This document shows, in pieces, positions 35,675 to 44,166 of a DNA stretch of 64,000 nucleotides; the stretch's first letter is position 1; every line of letters begins with the position of its first letter. Source of the stretch: Mucilaginibacter lappiensis (GTDB lineage: Bacteria > Bacteroidota > Bacteroidia > Sphingobacteriales > Sphingobacteriaceae). The stretch covers positions 18,919 to 82,918 of the forward strand of contig NZ_FTMG01000022.1 of assembly GCF_900155965.1 (NCBI RefSeq). Direction: 5' to 3'. The translations under genes and the position numbers were made by a program. The notes under the pieces were generated by a model. It was given only the letters and a program-made list of their open reading frames with translations. It was not told the origin of the DNA and did no database searches.

Positions 35675-36025
35675 TTACTTGATAAGCTTATTATCGGAAT
35701 CAGGGAATATCAATATAGGTTCGTAAGAGCGGGCCTCTTCGGCTTCCATGTAAGCGTATGACATAATGATCACAATATCGCCAACCTGGGCCAACCGTGC
35801 AGTAGCTCCGTTTAGGCAAACAGTACCGCTACCGCGTTCGCCCTTTATTACGTAAGTTTCAAAGCGTGCACCGTTATTATTATTTACAATCTGCACCTTT
35901 TCGTTAGGTATAATATTGGCGGCCTCGATCAAATCTTCGTCAATTGTAATACTGCCCACGTAATTCAGTTCGGCTTGCGTTACCTTAACCCGGTGAAGTT
36001 TGGACTTTAATATTTCAATAATCAT
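35675..36025 (-). CDS. panD: Aspartate 1-decarboxylase
   Basis: The 116-residue protein makes beta-alanine for pantothenate. The self-cleavage site is Gly24-Ser25 in YVGSIT, which generates the pyruvoyl cofactor; the KSKLHRVKVTQAEL segment before it is characteristic. It is downstream of panC on the same strand, 132 nt apart, with a palindromic repeat in between, so the two may still be co-transcribed. Length is normal. Confidence 0.95.
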   Translation of the reverse strand: MIIEILKSKLHRVKVTQAELNYVGSITIDEDLIEAANIIPNEKVQIVNNNNGARFETYVIKGERGSGTVCLNGATARLAQVGDIVIIMSYAYMEAEEARSYEPILIFPDSDNKLIK

Positions 36026-36047
36026 AGCGCAAAGTTAGGAATAATTT

Positions 36048-36160
36048 AGTCTATTGGTTCATTGGTTTATTGGTTCATTAGTCTTGGCATTGCAATATTT
36101 AATTACAGTAATATGGGGTGATAAACTAATGAACCAATAAACCAGTGAACTAATCAACTA
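36048..36160. repeat. Palindromic repeat between panC and panD
   Basis: The left arm, from 36048 (TAGTCTATTGGTTCATTGGT, TTATTGGTTCATTAGT), is mirrored by the right arm (ACTAATGAACCAATAAACCA, GTGAACTAATCAACTA) ending 36160. The panC stop codon (36158-36160 on the minus strand) is inside the right arm. Confidence 0.75.
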
Positions 36161-36991
36161 TCCCCCAATCAACATGTTGTCTATCAATCTTGTTTTGCCC
36201 GCACGGACGGCAACAAGCGCAACAATATTTTGAGTGTCTACGGTTGCGGTAGATAGAGTTTTTCCGTTAACTATCTCGAAGTATTCCAACTCAATCCCTG
36301 GTTCATTACTGATCATGGCTTCGGCCTGTTGTTTTATTGCCGGAATAGTACCCGCATCAAAATTAGTTTTAACCCAGTTTAATGTTTTTGATAATATAAG
36401 GGCGTGTTCACGGTCATAAGGGGTTAAGTGAATATTTCTTGAACTCATGGCCAATCCATCAGTTTCGCGTTGAATAGGGCACATCACCATTTGGACTGGC
36501 ATATGCAACAGATCAACCATTTTACTCACAACCAGGAACTGCTGATAATCTTTCTGACCGAAAAAGGCTAGATCGGGTTTAACAATATTAAACAATTTAG
36601 AAACCACCTGAGTAACGCCCTGGTAATGCCCTGGTCTGAACTTACCCTCCAGTAAATGCTCCAGATCGCCTATATCTAAATGCCATTTCTCATTATCATC
36701 ATATATTTCACTAACGGTTGGATTAAATAGAACATCACAGCCGGATTGTTCAAGCATCGCTATATCTGCAGCTATGGGGCGAGGATATTTTTCAAGATCT
36801 TTTGGGTCGTTAAACTGGGTAGGGTTTACAAAGATGCTGCAAACTACTTCGTCGCTATTTTGCTGTGCTTGTTTGATTAATGATATATGGCCTTGGTGTA
36901 GAGCGCCCATGGTTGGAACAAAACCCACTATTTTGCCCTGTTTGGAGGTAAAATACTGAGCTATTTCATTTTTGGTGGTAAATATTTTCAA
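36158..36991 (-). CDS. panC: Pantothenate synthetase
   Basis: The 277-residue enzyme joins pantoate and beta-alanine with ATP. The HxGH motif HQGHISL, the substrate-binding FVPTMGALHQ, the KPDLAFFGQKDYQQ stretch and the KMSKS-like MSSRN region are all visible. It works with the adjacent panD product, which supplies beta-alanine. It is divergent from the GT5-like gene (37145), sharing an intergenic region with a strong forward promoter. Confidence 0.95.
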   Translation of the reverse strand: MKIFTTKNEIAQYFTSKQGKIVGFVPTMGALHQGHISLIKQAQQNSDEVVCSIFVNPTQFNDPKDLEKYPRPIAADIAMLEQSGCDVLFNPTVSEIYDDNEKWHLDIGDLEHLLEGKFRPGHYQGVTQVVSKLFNIVKPDLAFFGQKDYQQFLVVSKMVDLLHMPVQMVMCPIQRETDGLAMSSRNIHLTPYDREHALILSKTLNWVKTNFDAGTIPAIKQQAEAMISNEPGIELEYFEIVNGKTLSTATVDTQNIVALVAVRAGKTRLIDNMLIGG

Positions 36992-37065
36992 TGGAAAAGT
37001 TATTACAAATTTTGGTAAAGGTGTACATTTGTCTAAAAAATACCAAAAGTTACTTGCGTAATTCG

Positions 37066-37096
37066 TTGACAGTTCATATAATAATGCTTATATTTG
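37066..37096 (+). promoter_or_regulatory. Consensus Bacteroidota promoter for the GT5-like gene
   Basis: TTG (37066-37068) and TATATTTG (37089-37096) are spaced by 20 nt, which fits the TTG-N(19-21)-TAnnTTTG consensus well. It lies 49 nt upstream of the GT5-like start codon (37145) and likely drives that gene and the DUF4270 gene. Confidence 0.75.
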
Positions 37097-37144
37097 CAGA
37101 CTCAAATTTTTTGACTTCTTTACATATTTAATACTGATTAAGTG

Positions 37145-37969
37145 ATGGGTAAATCTAAGCTTTTGTTTATAACTCATGAAATGTCTCCCTTTCTCGAACT
37201 CACAAAAATTGCTGAAATAACACGCCAACTTCCGCAGGCTGTGCAGGAGAAAGGTTACGAGATCCGTATCCTTATGCCGCGTTTTGGCAATATCAATGAG
37301 CGCAGGAATAGACTTCATGAAGTGATCCGTTTATCGGGAATGAACATCATTATCAACGATAATGATAACCCGTTGATCATTAAAGTAGCATCTATCCCGG
37401 CGGCGCGTATGCAGGTGTATTTTTTAGATAATGAGGAATATTTTCAGCGTAAACATGTGTTTGGTGATAAAGACGGTAAGTTTTACGCTGATAACGACGA
37501 AAGAATGATCTTCTTTTGTAAAGGTGCATTGGAAACAGTAAAAAAACTGGGCTGGGCTCCGGATATTATCCATTGCCACGGCTGGTTAAGCGCATTGGTT
37601 CCTGCTTACTTGAAAACCACTTATAAAGACGATCCGACATTTAAAAACTCTAAAATTATTTACTCCATTTACGAAAATGATTTTAAAGAGAAATTAGACG
37701 CCGATTTCGCACAGAAAGCGGTAATGAGTAACATGACCGAACATCATGTTGAAGCCTATAAAGAAGGCTCTAATTCTGCATTGTACGCAGGAGCCATTCA
37801 GTACTCTGACGGAATTGTTTTAGGCAGTGAGAATATAGATGCAGATGTGTTAAATAATGTTAAAAACAGCAATAAATCGGTTTTAGAATTTGATTCTACC
37901 GCAGATTTCGAAAATTATTACAATTTTTACGACGAAATTACCAACGACGAATTGGTGCATGTTGCTTAA
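37145..37969 (+). CDS. GT5 starch/glycogen-synthase-like N-terminal domain protein
   Basis: The 274-residue product resembles only the first Rossmann half of glycogen synthase (GT5): KSKLLFITHEMSPFLE at the start, LPQAVQEKGYEIRILMPRFG, and DIIHCHGWLSALVPAYLK. The C-terminal half is absent. The ADP-glucose-binding KxGGL motif of true synthases is replaced by LTKIAEITRQ. It is therefore unlikely to make glycogen. It occupies a setting divergent from panC and ahead of a DUF4270 lipoprotein and glmS. Start ATG 37145 is chosen over GTG 37142, one codon earlier. Confidence 0.8.
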   Translation: MGKSKLLFITHEMSPFLELTKIAEITRQLPQAVQEKGYEIRILMPRFGNINERRNRLHEVIRLSGMNIIINDNDNPLIIKVASIPAARMQVYFLDNEEYFQRKHVFGDKDGKFYADNDERMIFFCKGALETVKKLGWAPDIIHCHGWLSALVPAYLKTTYKDDPTFKNSKIIYSIYENDFKEKLDADFAQKAVMSNMTEHHVEAYKEGSNSALYAGAIQYSDGIVLGSENIDADVLNNVKNSNKSVLEFDSTADFENYYNFYDEITNDELVHVA

Positions 37970-37984
37970 TCTTTAATATTATAT

Positions 37985-39382
37985 ATGAAATTTTTAAGAT
38001 TAGACTTATTGACCTTGTTAATAAGTCTTTTTATTTTTAATAGTTGTAAACGGCAGGATGGAATTGGTTTAGGTATCGATCCAACCAACCAGATCAATGG
38101 TGCCCTGGTAGTGGATAGCAATATCATTATCCGCACAGAATTCGATTCTACTGCAGTTACGTCCGGACTTGCAAAAACACCGCTTGGTAACTTTACTGAT
38201 CCTGCATTTGGTACCACTGTTTCAAATGTGGCTCTTGGTATATCGTTACCGAACGATGCGGCATATACAGTACCTGCAGGTACGTTAACTATAGATTCCG
38301 CTGTGCTTGTATTAAGATATGCTAATGGTTTTTATGGCGATTCGGTTGCTACACGTTATACAGCAAATGTTTATCAGTTAGCAGAAAAAGCAGGTGTCCA
38401 GACTTATTATAATACAAAACGCTGGCAGGTGAATACGGGAACTGTGTGGGGAACAAAAACGTTTACTGCACGTACTCATGATAGCGTAACTATTGCCAAT
38501 ATCAGAACGGGTAAAGTAGATACCATACAAAAGGTAGGTCCGCAGGTGCGTATCCCATTTAGTAAAGCATTTATATATAATAACCTATTTAATGCAAACG
38601 GCTCGCAGTTAGCTTCTACATTGCTTTTCCAAAATGCGGTAAAAGGGCTATACATAACATTGGATAAAGGACAAGCGAATAACGTAGGTGGTATTTTACA
38701 ATTAGCACTTGACTCTTCTAGGTTAGATGTGTTTTATAAAACAGTTAATGGTACAACGATTGACACCGCCACAGTGTCATTACCTTTTGTATCACATAGC
38801 GCGGCGATAACATATACATATACTACAACCATCCAGGCATTATTAGCAGATAAAGTAAATTCACAAAACACAGTTTATTTGCAAGGACTGGCGGGACTAA
38901 GGGCTAAAGTAAGTTTTCCAGATCTTAACAAATTTAATCCGGATTCTATTGTGTTGAACCGGGCCGAGTTGGTAATTACACCTCAACCTAACTCAGGTAT
39001 ACCATATGCGCCATTGCCCAAGTTAACCATGTACCAGTTAGATATAGCTCATCAGCGAACGTATATTCAGGATGCTTCACCGAGCGACGGACGTAATCAA
39101 ATATCGGCATTTGGAGGCAGGTATGATAAAACTAAAAAGGAATATCATTTTTTAGTGACAGCCTATGTTCAGGATCTGATACGTAAAAAGACGGTAGACT
39201 ATGGAACTTTTATCGCCCCGATTGATACCACCGAGGTTACCACTGTAAGTGGCAGCAGCGTTGGAACAACCAGTATTTCGCCGAGCGTGCAAGTTGCAGC
39301 CCGTACAGTTGCGGTTGGTAGTGATAAAAGCTCACCTTATAAGATCAAGCTAAACATTATTTACACCCGGATACGGAAGTAA
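37985..39382 (+). CDS. DUF4270 family lipoprotein
   Basis: The 465-residue lipoprotein (FNSC, Cys21) matches DUF4270: GIGLGIDPTNQINGALVVDS, the DSAVLVLRYANGFYGDS segment, and the late HFLVTAYVQDLIRKKTVDYG. The body is beta-rich and probably faces the periplasm or surface. It begins 16 nt after the GT5-like gene and ends with a terminator before glmS, so the two are co-transcribed. DUF4270 function has not been firmly established; a cell-envelope role is inferred. Confidence 0.88.
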   Translation: MKFLRLDLLTLLISLFIFNSCKRQDGIGLGIDPTNQINGALVVDSNIIIRTEFDSTAVTSGLAKTPLGNFTDPAFGTTVSNVALGISLPNDAAYTVPAGTLTIDSAVLVLRYANGFYGDSVATRYTANVYQLAEKAGVQTYYNTKRWQVNTGTVWGTKTFTARTHDSVTIANIRTGKVDTIQKVGPQVRIPFSKAFIYNNLFNANGSQLASTLLFQNAVKGLYITLDKGQANNVGGILQLALDSSRLDVFYKTVNGTTIDTATVSLPFVSHSAAITYTYTTTIQALLADKVNSQNTVYLQGLAGLRAKVSFPDLNKFNPDSIVLNRAELVITPQPNSGIPYAPLPKLTMYQLDIAHQRTYIQDASPSDGRNQISAFGGRYDKTKKEYHFLVTAYVQDLIRKKTVDYGTFIAPIDTTEVTTVSGSSVGTTSISPSVQVAARTVAVGSDKSSPYKIKLNIIYTRIRK

Positions 39383-39405
39383 ATAAAAGCACATATTAAT
39401 AAAAG

Positions 39406-39424
39406 AATCCCCGTTAAGGGGATT
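39406..39424 (+). terminator. Terminator of the GT5-like/DUF4270 operon
   Basis: AATCCCC (39406-39412) pairs with GGGGATT (39418-39424), followed by TTTTG. Confidence 0.85.
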
Positions 39425-39570
39425 TTTTGTTTAAGCTATTTCTACTTTTTAAAATTTGTTTTGAAGTAGGGAAAAACTCTTTCCATTTGTGAAAAAAACA
39501 AAATAATAAGCTGCCATTTATGTTATATAGCTAATTATTTTTGCTCCATTTACACTTTATTAAATTTATT

Positions 39571-41406
39571 ATGTGCGGAATTGTTGGTTATATAGGTTAC
39601 CGGGATGCTTATCCCATTATTATAAAAGGGCTTCATCGTTTAGAATATCGGGGTTATGACAGTGCCGGTATTGCTTTACTTGATCAGGAACTGAAAGTTT
39701 ACAAAAAGGCAGGAAAGGTTGATGACCTTGAAAAGTTTGTTAAAGATATTGATTTGAAAGGATCAATTGGTATGGGGCATACCCGTTGGGCCACGCATGG
39801 TGAACCAAACGACCGTAACTCACACCCCCATTCATCAGGAAATCGCAAATTAACCATCATTCATAATGGCATTATCGAAAACTATGGTGTTATAAAAGAA
39901 ACTTTGCTTGCCAAAGGGCATACTTTTAAAAGCGATACGGACACCGAAGTACTGATTCATTTGATAGAGGATATACAGCTGCAGGGTGGCCTTGAATTAC
40001 GAGAAGCCGTGCGGGTTGCTTTAAACAAGGTAATAGGGGCTTATGCTATTGTGATCATGAGCGCCGATGAACCAGATCAGTTAATAGCCGCCCGTAAAGG
40101 GAGCCCGATGGTGATAGGCGTAGGTAAAGGCGAATACTTTATAGCCTCAGATGCTACACCAATTGTAGAATACACCAAAAATGTGATCTATTTAAATGAT
40201 AATGAAATAGCTTACATCAATCGGGAAAACCTGCTGATCAAAAATATTGATAACTCAGTTCAGACACCATATATACAGGAACTCGATCTGAAGCTGGAGA
40301 CGCTTGAAAAGGGAGGGTATGATCACTTCATGCTTAAAGAGATATATGAGCAACCCCGGTCTATTCGTGATTGTCTGCGTGGTCGTATCTATCCACAACA
40401 GGGTAAAGTACAACTGGGTGGTATTAAGGAGTATGCTGAGAAGCTGAAGAACGTCGATCGTATCATTATAATAGCCTGTGGTACTTCTTGGCATGCCGGG
40501 TTGGTAGGTGAATATCTCATTGAGGAGTACGCCCGTGTTCCGGTTGAGGTGGAATATGCGTCAGAGTTCAGGTATCGGAACCCCATCATTACGGAAAAAG
40601 ATTTGGTGATAGCGATTTCACAATCGGGTGAAACAGCCGATACCATGGCTGCTATAGAACTAGCAAAGGAAAAAGGTGCTACCATATTTGGTGTTTGCAA
40701 TGTGGTAGGCGCGTCTATTCCGCGTATTACCCATGCTGGAGTTTACACACATGCCGGGCCCGAAATTGGTGTAGCTTCTACAAAGGCTTTTACTGCACAG
40801 GTAAGCGTATTAACGCTAATGGCATTTTACATAGCACAACAAAGAGGTACCATAACACAAAGCAAGCTGGTGGAATATCTAACAGAACTGAACGAGGTTC
40901 CGCAATTGGTAGAAAAAGCATTAAAATCAAATGAACGGGTAAAGGAAATAGCTGCGAAATTCAAAGATTCAACCAATTGTCTGTTCCTGGGCAGAGGGAG
41001 CTCCTTCCCCGTAGCGTTAGAAGGTGCTTTAAAGCTTAAGGAAATATCTTATATACATGCCGAAGGTTATCCGGCTGCCGAAATGAAACACGGCCCAATT
41101 GCCTTAATTGATGACGATATGCCTGTGGTGTTTATTGCCACCCAGCATTCATCTTACGAAAAAGTAATCAGTAACATTCAAGAAGTAAAGGCCCGTAAGG
41201 GTCACGTTATAGCTATTGTTACCGAAGGAGATACCGAGGTGAGGAATATGGCCGATTATGTAATTGAGATACCACAAACCAATGAAGCATTTGTGCCGCT
41301 GGTAGCTACTATACCGCTACAGCTATTGGCCTACCACATTGCTGTAATGCGGGGCTGTAATGTTGATCAGCCTCGTAACCTGGCTAAGTCTGTTACGGTA
41401 GAGTAG
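39571..41406 (+). CDS. glmS: Glutamine-fructose-6-phosphate aminotransferase
   Basis: The 611-residue enzyme makes glucosamine 6-phosphate for cell-wall and surface sugar synthesis. Its N-terminal glutaminase starts with the processed Cys2 (MCGIVGYIGYRD) and has the HTRWATHGEP motif. Two SIS domains follow (IACGTSWHAGLVGEYLIEEY and SQSGETADT, then LFLGRGSSFPVALEGALKLK), ending DQPRNLAKSVTVE. ATG 39571 is chosen because the N-terminal Cys must be exposed; an upstream frame from 39541 adds ten unrelated codons. No glmS ribozyme-like structure is visible. Confidence 0.97.
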   Translation: MCGIVGYIGYRDAYPIIIKGLHRLEYRGYDSAGIALLDQELKVYKKAGKVDDLEKFVKDIDLKGSIGMGHTRWATHGEPNDRNSHPHSSGNRKLTIIHNGIIENYGVIKETLLAKGHTFKSDTDTEVLIHLIEDIQLQGGLELREAVRVALNKVIGAYAIVIMSADEPDQLIAARKGSPMVIGVGKGEYFIASDATPIVEYTKNVIYLNDNEIAYINRENLLIKNIDNSVQTPYIQELDLKLETLEKGGYDHFMLKEIYEQPRSIRDCLRGRIYPQQGKVQLGGIKEYAEKLKNVDRIIIIACGTSWHAGLVGEYLIEEYARVPVEVEYASEFRYRNPIITEKDLVIAISQSGETADTMAAIELAKEKGATIFGVCNVVGASIPRITHAGVYTHAGPEIGVASTKAFTAQVSVLTLMAFYIAQQRGTITQSKLVEYLTELNEVPQLVEKALKSNERVKEIAAKFKDSTNCLFLGRGSSFPVALEGALKLKEISYIHAEGYPAAEMKHGPIALIDDDMPVVFIATQHSSYEKVISNIQEVKARKGHVIAIVTEGDTEVRNMADYVIEIPQTNEAFVPLVATIPLQLLAYHIAVMRGCNVDQPRNLAKSVTVE

Positions 41407-41520
41407 TACAGTTTGCAGCCTGCGATGGACAATTTGCAGTTTATCAAAAAAAGCGATGGGTTAATACCATCGCTTTTTTGTATTTAATTCTGCAAGCTGC
41501 TGACTGCCAACTATACCTAA
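41407..41520. repeat. Palindrome around the glmS/katA terminator
   Basis: AGTTTGCAGCCTGCG (about 41409-41424) is roughly mirrored by CTGCAAGCTGCTGACTGCC near 41492-41510. The terminator lies within. It fills the whole convergent gap between glmS and katA. Confidence 0.5.
41447..41479. terminator. Bidirectional terminator glmS / katA
   Basis: AAAAAAGCGATGG (41447-41459) pairs perfectly with CCATCGCTTTTTT (41467-41479), giving T runs on both strands for convergent genes. Confidence 0.9.
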
Positions 41521-43010
41521 GCCGGCATTTGTTTCATGGTTTCGGCCAGATCAAGCTCAAGACCTTTGGCAATAGCCATTCCTAAATTGATATCTGCCCT
41601 GAACCAATGACACAGCTGGCGGTTAACGATTTGATCTTTTTTAGGTCCGTCAATGCCACTCATAGAACCTACAAGGTTATTGATCAGGTCATGTTTCGCC
41701 TGCGCATCCATTAAGCGATATAAATTACCTGGCTGAGTATAATGATCGTTTTCCCCTTCTCCGTTACGATCATACCAGTCACCTACAGAGTTGCCAAAAT
41801 CCCAGGCCGGTTCTTTGTACGTTTGATCCGCTTCAATTTCATCAAAACTGTTTGGGAAATAGTTAGGACCTGAACCTCCATTGCCATCAACACGCATTTG
41901 ACCATCCCGCTGATAATTGTTTACCATAAACGGACATTTGTTAACCGGGATCTGTTCATAGTTACCGCCCAGGCGATAGCGGTGTGCATCTGGATAAGAA
42001 AGGATACGGCCTTGTAACATTTTATCGGGCGAGTAACCAACTCCATCAATTAAGTGTGCCGGAGCAAAAGCAGCCTGCTCAACATGGGCAAAATAATTAT
42101 CTGGGTTTTCGTTTAATTCCATTACACCCACATCAATCAATGGATAGTCGGCGTGAGGCCATACTTTGGTTAAGTCAAATGGGTTGATATGATATTTGGC
42201 GGCGTCAGCTTCTGGCATTACTTGTATTTTCATATCCCATTTTGGGAAATTGCCATTATCAATAGCTTTTAGCAGGTCATGTTGAGCAAAGTCGGGGTTT
42301 TTACCCTTCATTTCTACAGCTTCGGCATCTGTAAAGTTTTTAATACCTTGTTGCGTTTTAAAGTGGAATTTTATCCAGAATCTTTCATTTTTAGCATTGA
42401 TGAAGGAGAAGGTATGACTGCCAAACCCATCCATGTGCCGATAGCCATACGGAGTACCCCTGTCGCTCATCAGGATAGTTACCTGGTGCAGGCTTTCCGG
42501 ATTTAACGACCAAAAATCCCACATCATGGTGGCGCTTTTGCAATTAGTGTATGGGTCGCGTTTTTGGGTATGAATAAAATCGCCAAATTTCTTAGGGTCT
42601 TTTATGAAAAATACGGGCGTATTGTTACCAACAAGATCCCAGTTACCGTCTTCTGTGTAAAATTTAACAGCAAATCCACGTGGATCACGTTCGGTATCAG
42701 CCGAACCTTTTTCGCCACCAACAGTCGAAAAACGTAAGAATAATTTTGTTTGTTTCCCTATTTGGTTAAATACTTTGGCACGAGTGTATTTTGAAATATC
42801 ATGGGTTATGGTTAGCGTTCCATAAGCACCTGACCCTTTAGCATGTACCACGCGCTCAGGAATGCGCTCGCGGTTAAAATGAGCCATTTTTTCATGGAGA
42901 ATATAGTCCTGCAACAATATTGGTCCTCGTGGACCGGCAGTTTGCGAATTTTCATTTTCCGCATATGGCCTGCCAGAGGCAGTGGTGAGTTTCTTTTTAT
43001 TAGTTTCCAT
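41517..43010 (-). CDS. katA: Heme catalase (clade 3 type)
   Basis: The 497-residue enzyme decomposes hydrogen peroxide. It has the distal histidine region ERIPERVVHAKGSGAYG, the GEKGSADTERDPRGFAVKFY segment and a proximal heme-binding stretch toward the end (RILSYPDAHRYRLGGNYEQI). Its length fits the small-subunit catalases. It is divergent from oxyR (starts 87 nt apart), which almost certainly controls it. No signal peptide is present, so it is cytoplasmic. Confidence 0.95.
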   Translation of the reverse strand: METNKKKLTTASGRPYAENENSQTAGPRGPILLQDYILHEKMAHFNRERIPERVVHAKGSGAYGTLTITHDISKYTRAKVFNQIGKQTKLFLRFSTVGGEKGSADTERDPRGFAVKFYTEDGNWDLVGNNTPVFFIKDPKKFGDFIHTQKRDPYTNCKSATMMWDFWSLNPESLHQVTILMSDRGTPYGYRHMDGFGSHTFSFINAKNERFWIKFHFKTQQGIKNFTDAEAVEMKGKNPDFAQHDLLKAIDNGNFPKWDMKIQVMPEADAAKYHINPFDLTKVWPHADYPLIDVGVMELNENPDNYFAHVEQAAFAPAHLIDGVGYSPDKMLQGRILSYPDAHRYRLGGNYEQIPVNKCPFMVNNYQRDGQMRVDGNGGSGPNYFPNSFDEIEADQTYKEPAWDFGNSVGDWYDRNGEGENDHYTQPGNLYRLMDAQAKHDLINNLVGSMSGIDGPKKDQIVNRQLCHWFRADINLGMAIAKGLELDLAETMKQMPA

Positions 43011-43097
43011 AGTTATCGGGGTTTCTTATTCAAACTTCACCATAATATTTCAATAGAAAAAATCAATAATTGTTATATTTGAATAGAATCTCTCTAT
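43011..43097. promoter_or_regulatory. katA-oxyR divergent control region with phased ATAG sites
   Basis: Two near-identical 16-mers, TAATATTTCAATAGAA (43043-43058) and TTATATTTGAATAGAA (43073-43088), are 30 bp apart. Each contains ATAG (43053-43056 and 43083-43086). OxyR binds four ATAG-like elements spaced by 10 bp, so a 30-bp spacing puts these on the same face. TATATTTG (43074-43081) is also a -7 element for oxyR. Operator role is inferred. Confidence 0.5.
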
Positions 43098-44033
43098 ATG
43101 ACTATTACCCAACTTGAATATATTGTAGCTGTTGACACCTACCGGAGTTTTGTAATTGCAGCCGAAAAATGCTTTGTTACGCAACCTACATTAAGTATGC
43201 AGGTACAAAAACTGGAAGATACCCTGGGCGTGAAGTTATTTGATCGGAGCAAGCAGCCGGTAACACCCACCGAAATAGGGATCGAGATCATTACACAAGC
43301 TCGTATCATGCTGTCGGAAAGCGAAAAGATAAAAGAGATTATTACCGACAGGCAAAAAGAATTATCGGGCGAATTGAGAGTTGGTATTATTCCTACAGTA
43401 TCACCATATATCTTACCCAAGATCATTAAGGGCTTTATTGAGAAGTATCCACAGGTTAAACTGATAGTTTGGGAGCAAACCACTGAAGATATAATACAGC
43501 AATTAAAATTGGGTAAGATTGATTGTGGTATCCTGTCAACCCCGCTCCATGAGAGTTCATTGACAGAGATTCCTGTATTTTATGAGAACTTTGTAGCTTA
43601 CGTATCCAAGAACAGTAAACTCTCCAAAAAGAAAAGTATCAATCCTGAAGATATTGATATGGAAGAGATTTGGGTGCTTAACGAAGGGCATTGTATGCGT
43701 GAGCAGGTTTTAAATATTTGTCAGCGGCGTAAATCAACCAAAGGTTTTCTGCACTTTGAATATAATACCGGCAGTGTGGAAACGCTGAAACGCATGGTTG
43801 ATCAAAACAATGGTGCTACCATATTACCTGAACTGGCTTTATCCGAGTTGACTGAGAAACAACTGGACAAGGTTCGCTATTTTAAATCGCCCGAACCTGC
43901 GCGCGAGGTAAGCATAGTGATACAGCGTAATTTTTTAAAACGTAGAATGATCGAAGCTTTAAAAAATGAAATACTCGAATTTGTACCCAAACGAATGAGG
44001 AGTAAAAAGAAAAAAGAGGTGATGGATATTTAA
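43098..44033 (+). CDS. oxyR: Hydrogen-peroxide sensing LysR regulator
   Basis: The 311-residue protein has a LysR helix-turn-helix at the N-terminus (FVTQPTLSMQVQKLEDTLGV) and a ligand-like domain. In that domain Cys199 and Cys208 occur in GHCMREQVLNIC, the exact spacing and numbering of the E. coli OxyR redox pair, which forms a disulfide with peroxide. It is therefore a peroxide-sensing OxyR rather than a metabolite regulator. It is divergent from katA, its probable main target. Confidence 0.93.
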   Translation: MTITQLEYIVAVDTYRSFVIAAEKCFVTQPTLSMQVQKLEDTLGVKLFDRSKQPVTPTEIGIEIITQARIMLSESEKIKEIITDRQKELSGELRVGIIPTVSPYILPKIIKGFIEKYPQVKLIVWEQTTEDIIQQLKLGKIDCGILSTPLHESSLTEIPVFYENFVAYVSKNSKLSKKKSINPEDIDMEEIWVLNEGHCMREQVLNICQRRKSTKGFLHFEYNTGSVETLKRMVDQNNGATILPELALSELTEKQLDKVRYFKSPEPAREVSIVIQRNFLKRRMIEALKNEILEFVPKRMRSKKKKEVMDI

Positions 44034-44084
44034 GTTTTAAACCTGTAAACGGGTTTAGCTATTTTCGGGATCTGGAGTTTTATT

Positions 44085-44103
44085 ATTTGTAATTGTTCTA
44101 AAT
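44085..44103. promoter_or_regulatory. Fur-like box 1 upstream of the siderophore receptor
   Basis: ATTTGTAATTGTTCTAAAT is an A/T-rich imperfect 19-bp palindrome. It repeats as box 2 exactly 60 bp downstream; a 24-nt stretch containing both differs at only three positions. Fur binding is inferred. Confidence 0.5.
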
Positions 44104-44105
44104 AA

Positions 44106-44137
44106 TTTGGATTGTAAGGCTTCGTGTCTTATTTTTG
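44106..44137 (+). promoter_or_regulatory. Promoter of the TonB receptor operon
   Basis: TTTG (44106-44109) and TATTTTTG (44130-44137) are 20 nt apart, matching the Bacteroidota consensus. The promoter lies between the two Fur-like boxes and about 30 nt before ATG 44167. Confidence 0.65.
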
Positions 44138-44144
44138 GCGAATT

Positions 44145-44163
44145 ATTTATAATTAGTCTAAAT
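44145..44163. promoter_or_regulatory. Fur-like box 2 at the start site of the receptor gene
   Basis: ATTTATAATTAGTCTAAAT, a second copy of box 1, ends three bases before ATG 44167. It covers the expected transcription start, so a bound repressor would block the promoter. Confidence 0.5.
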
Positions 44164-44166
44164 AAA

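Noticed and set aside
39425..39570. glmS ribozyme or riboswitch
   Set aside because: No conserved core or long structured leader is visible; that ribozyme is mainly found in Firmicutes.
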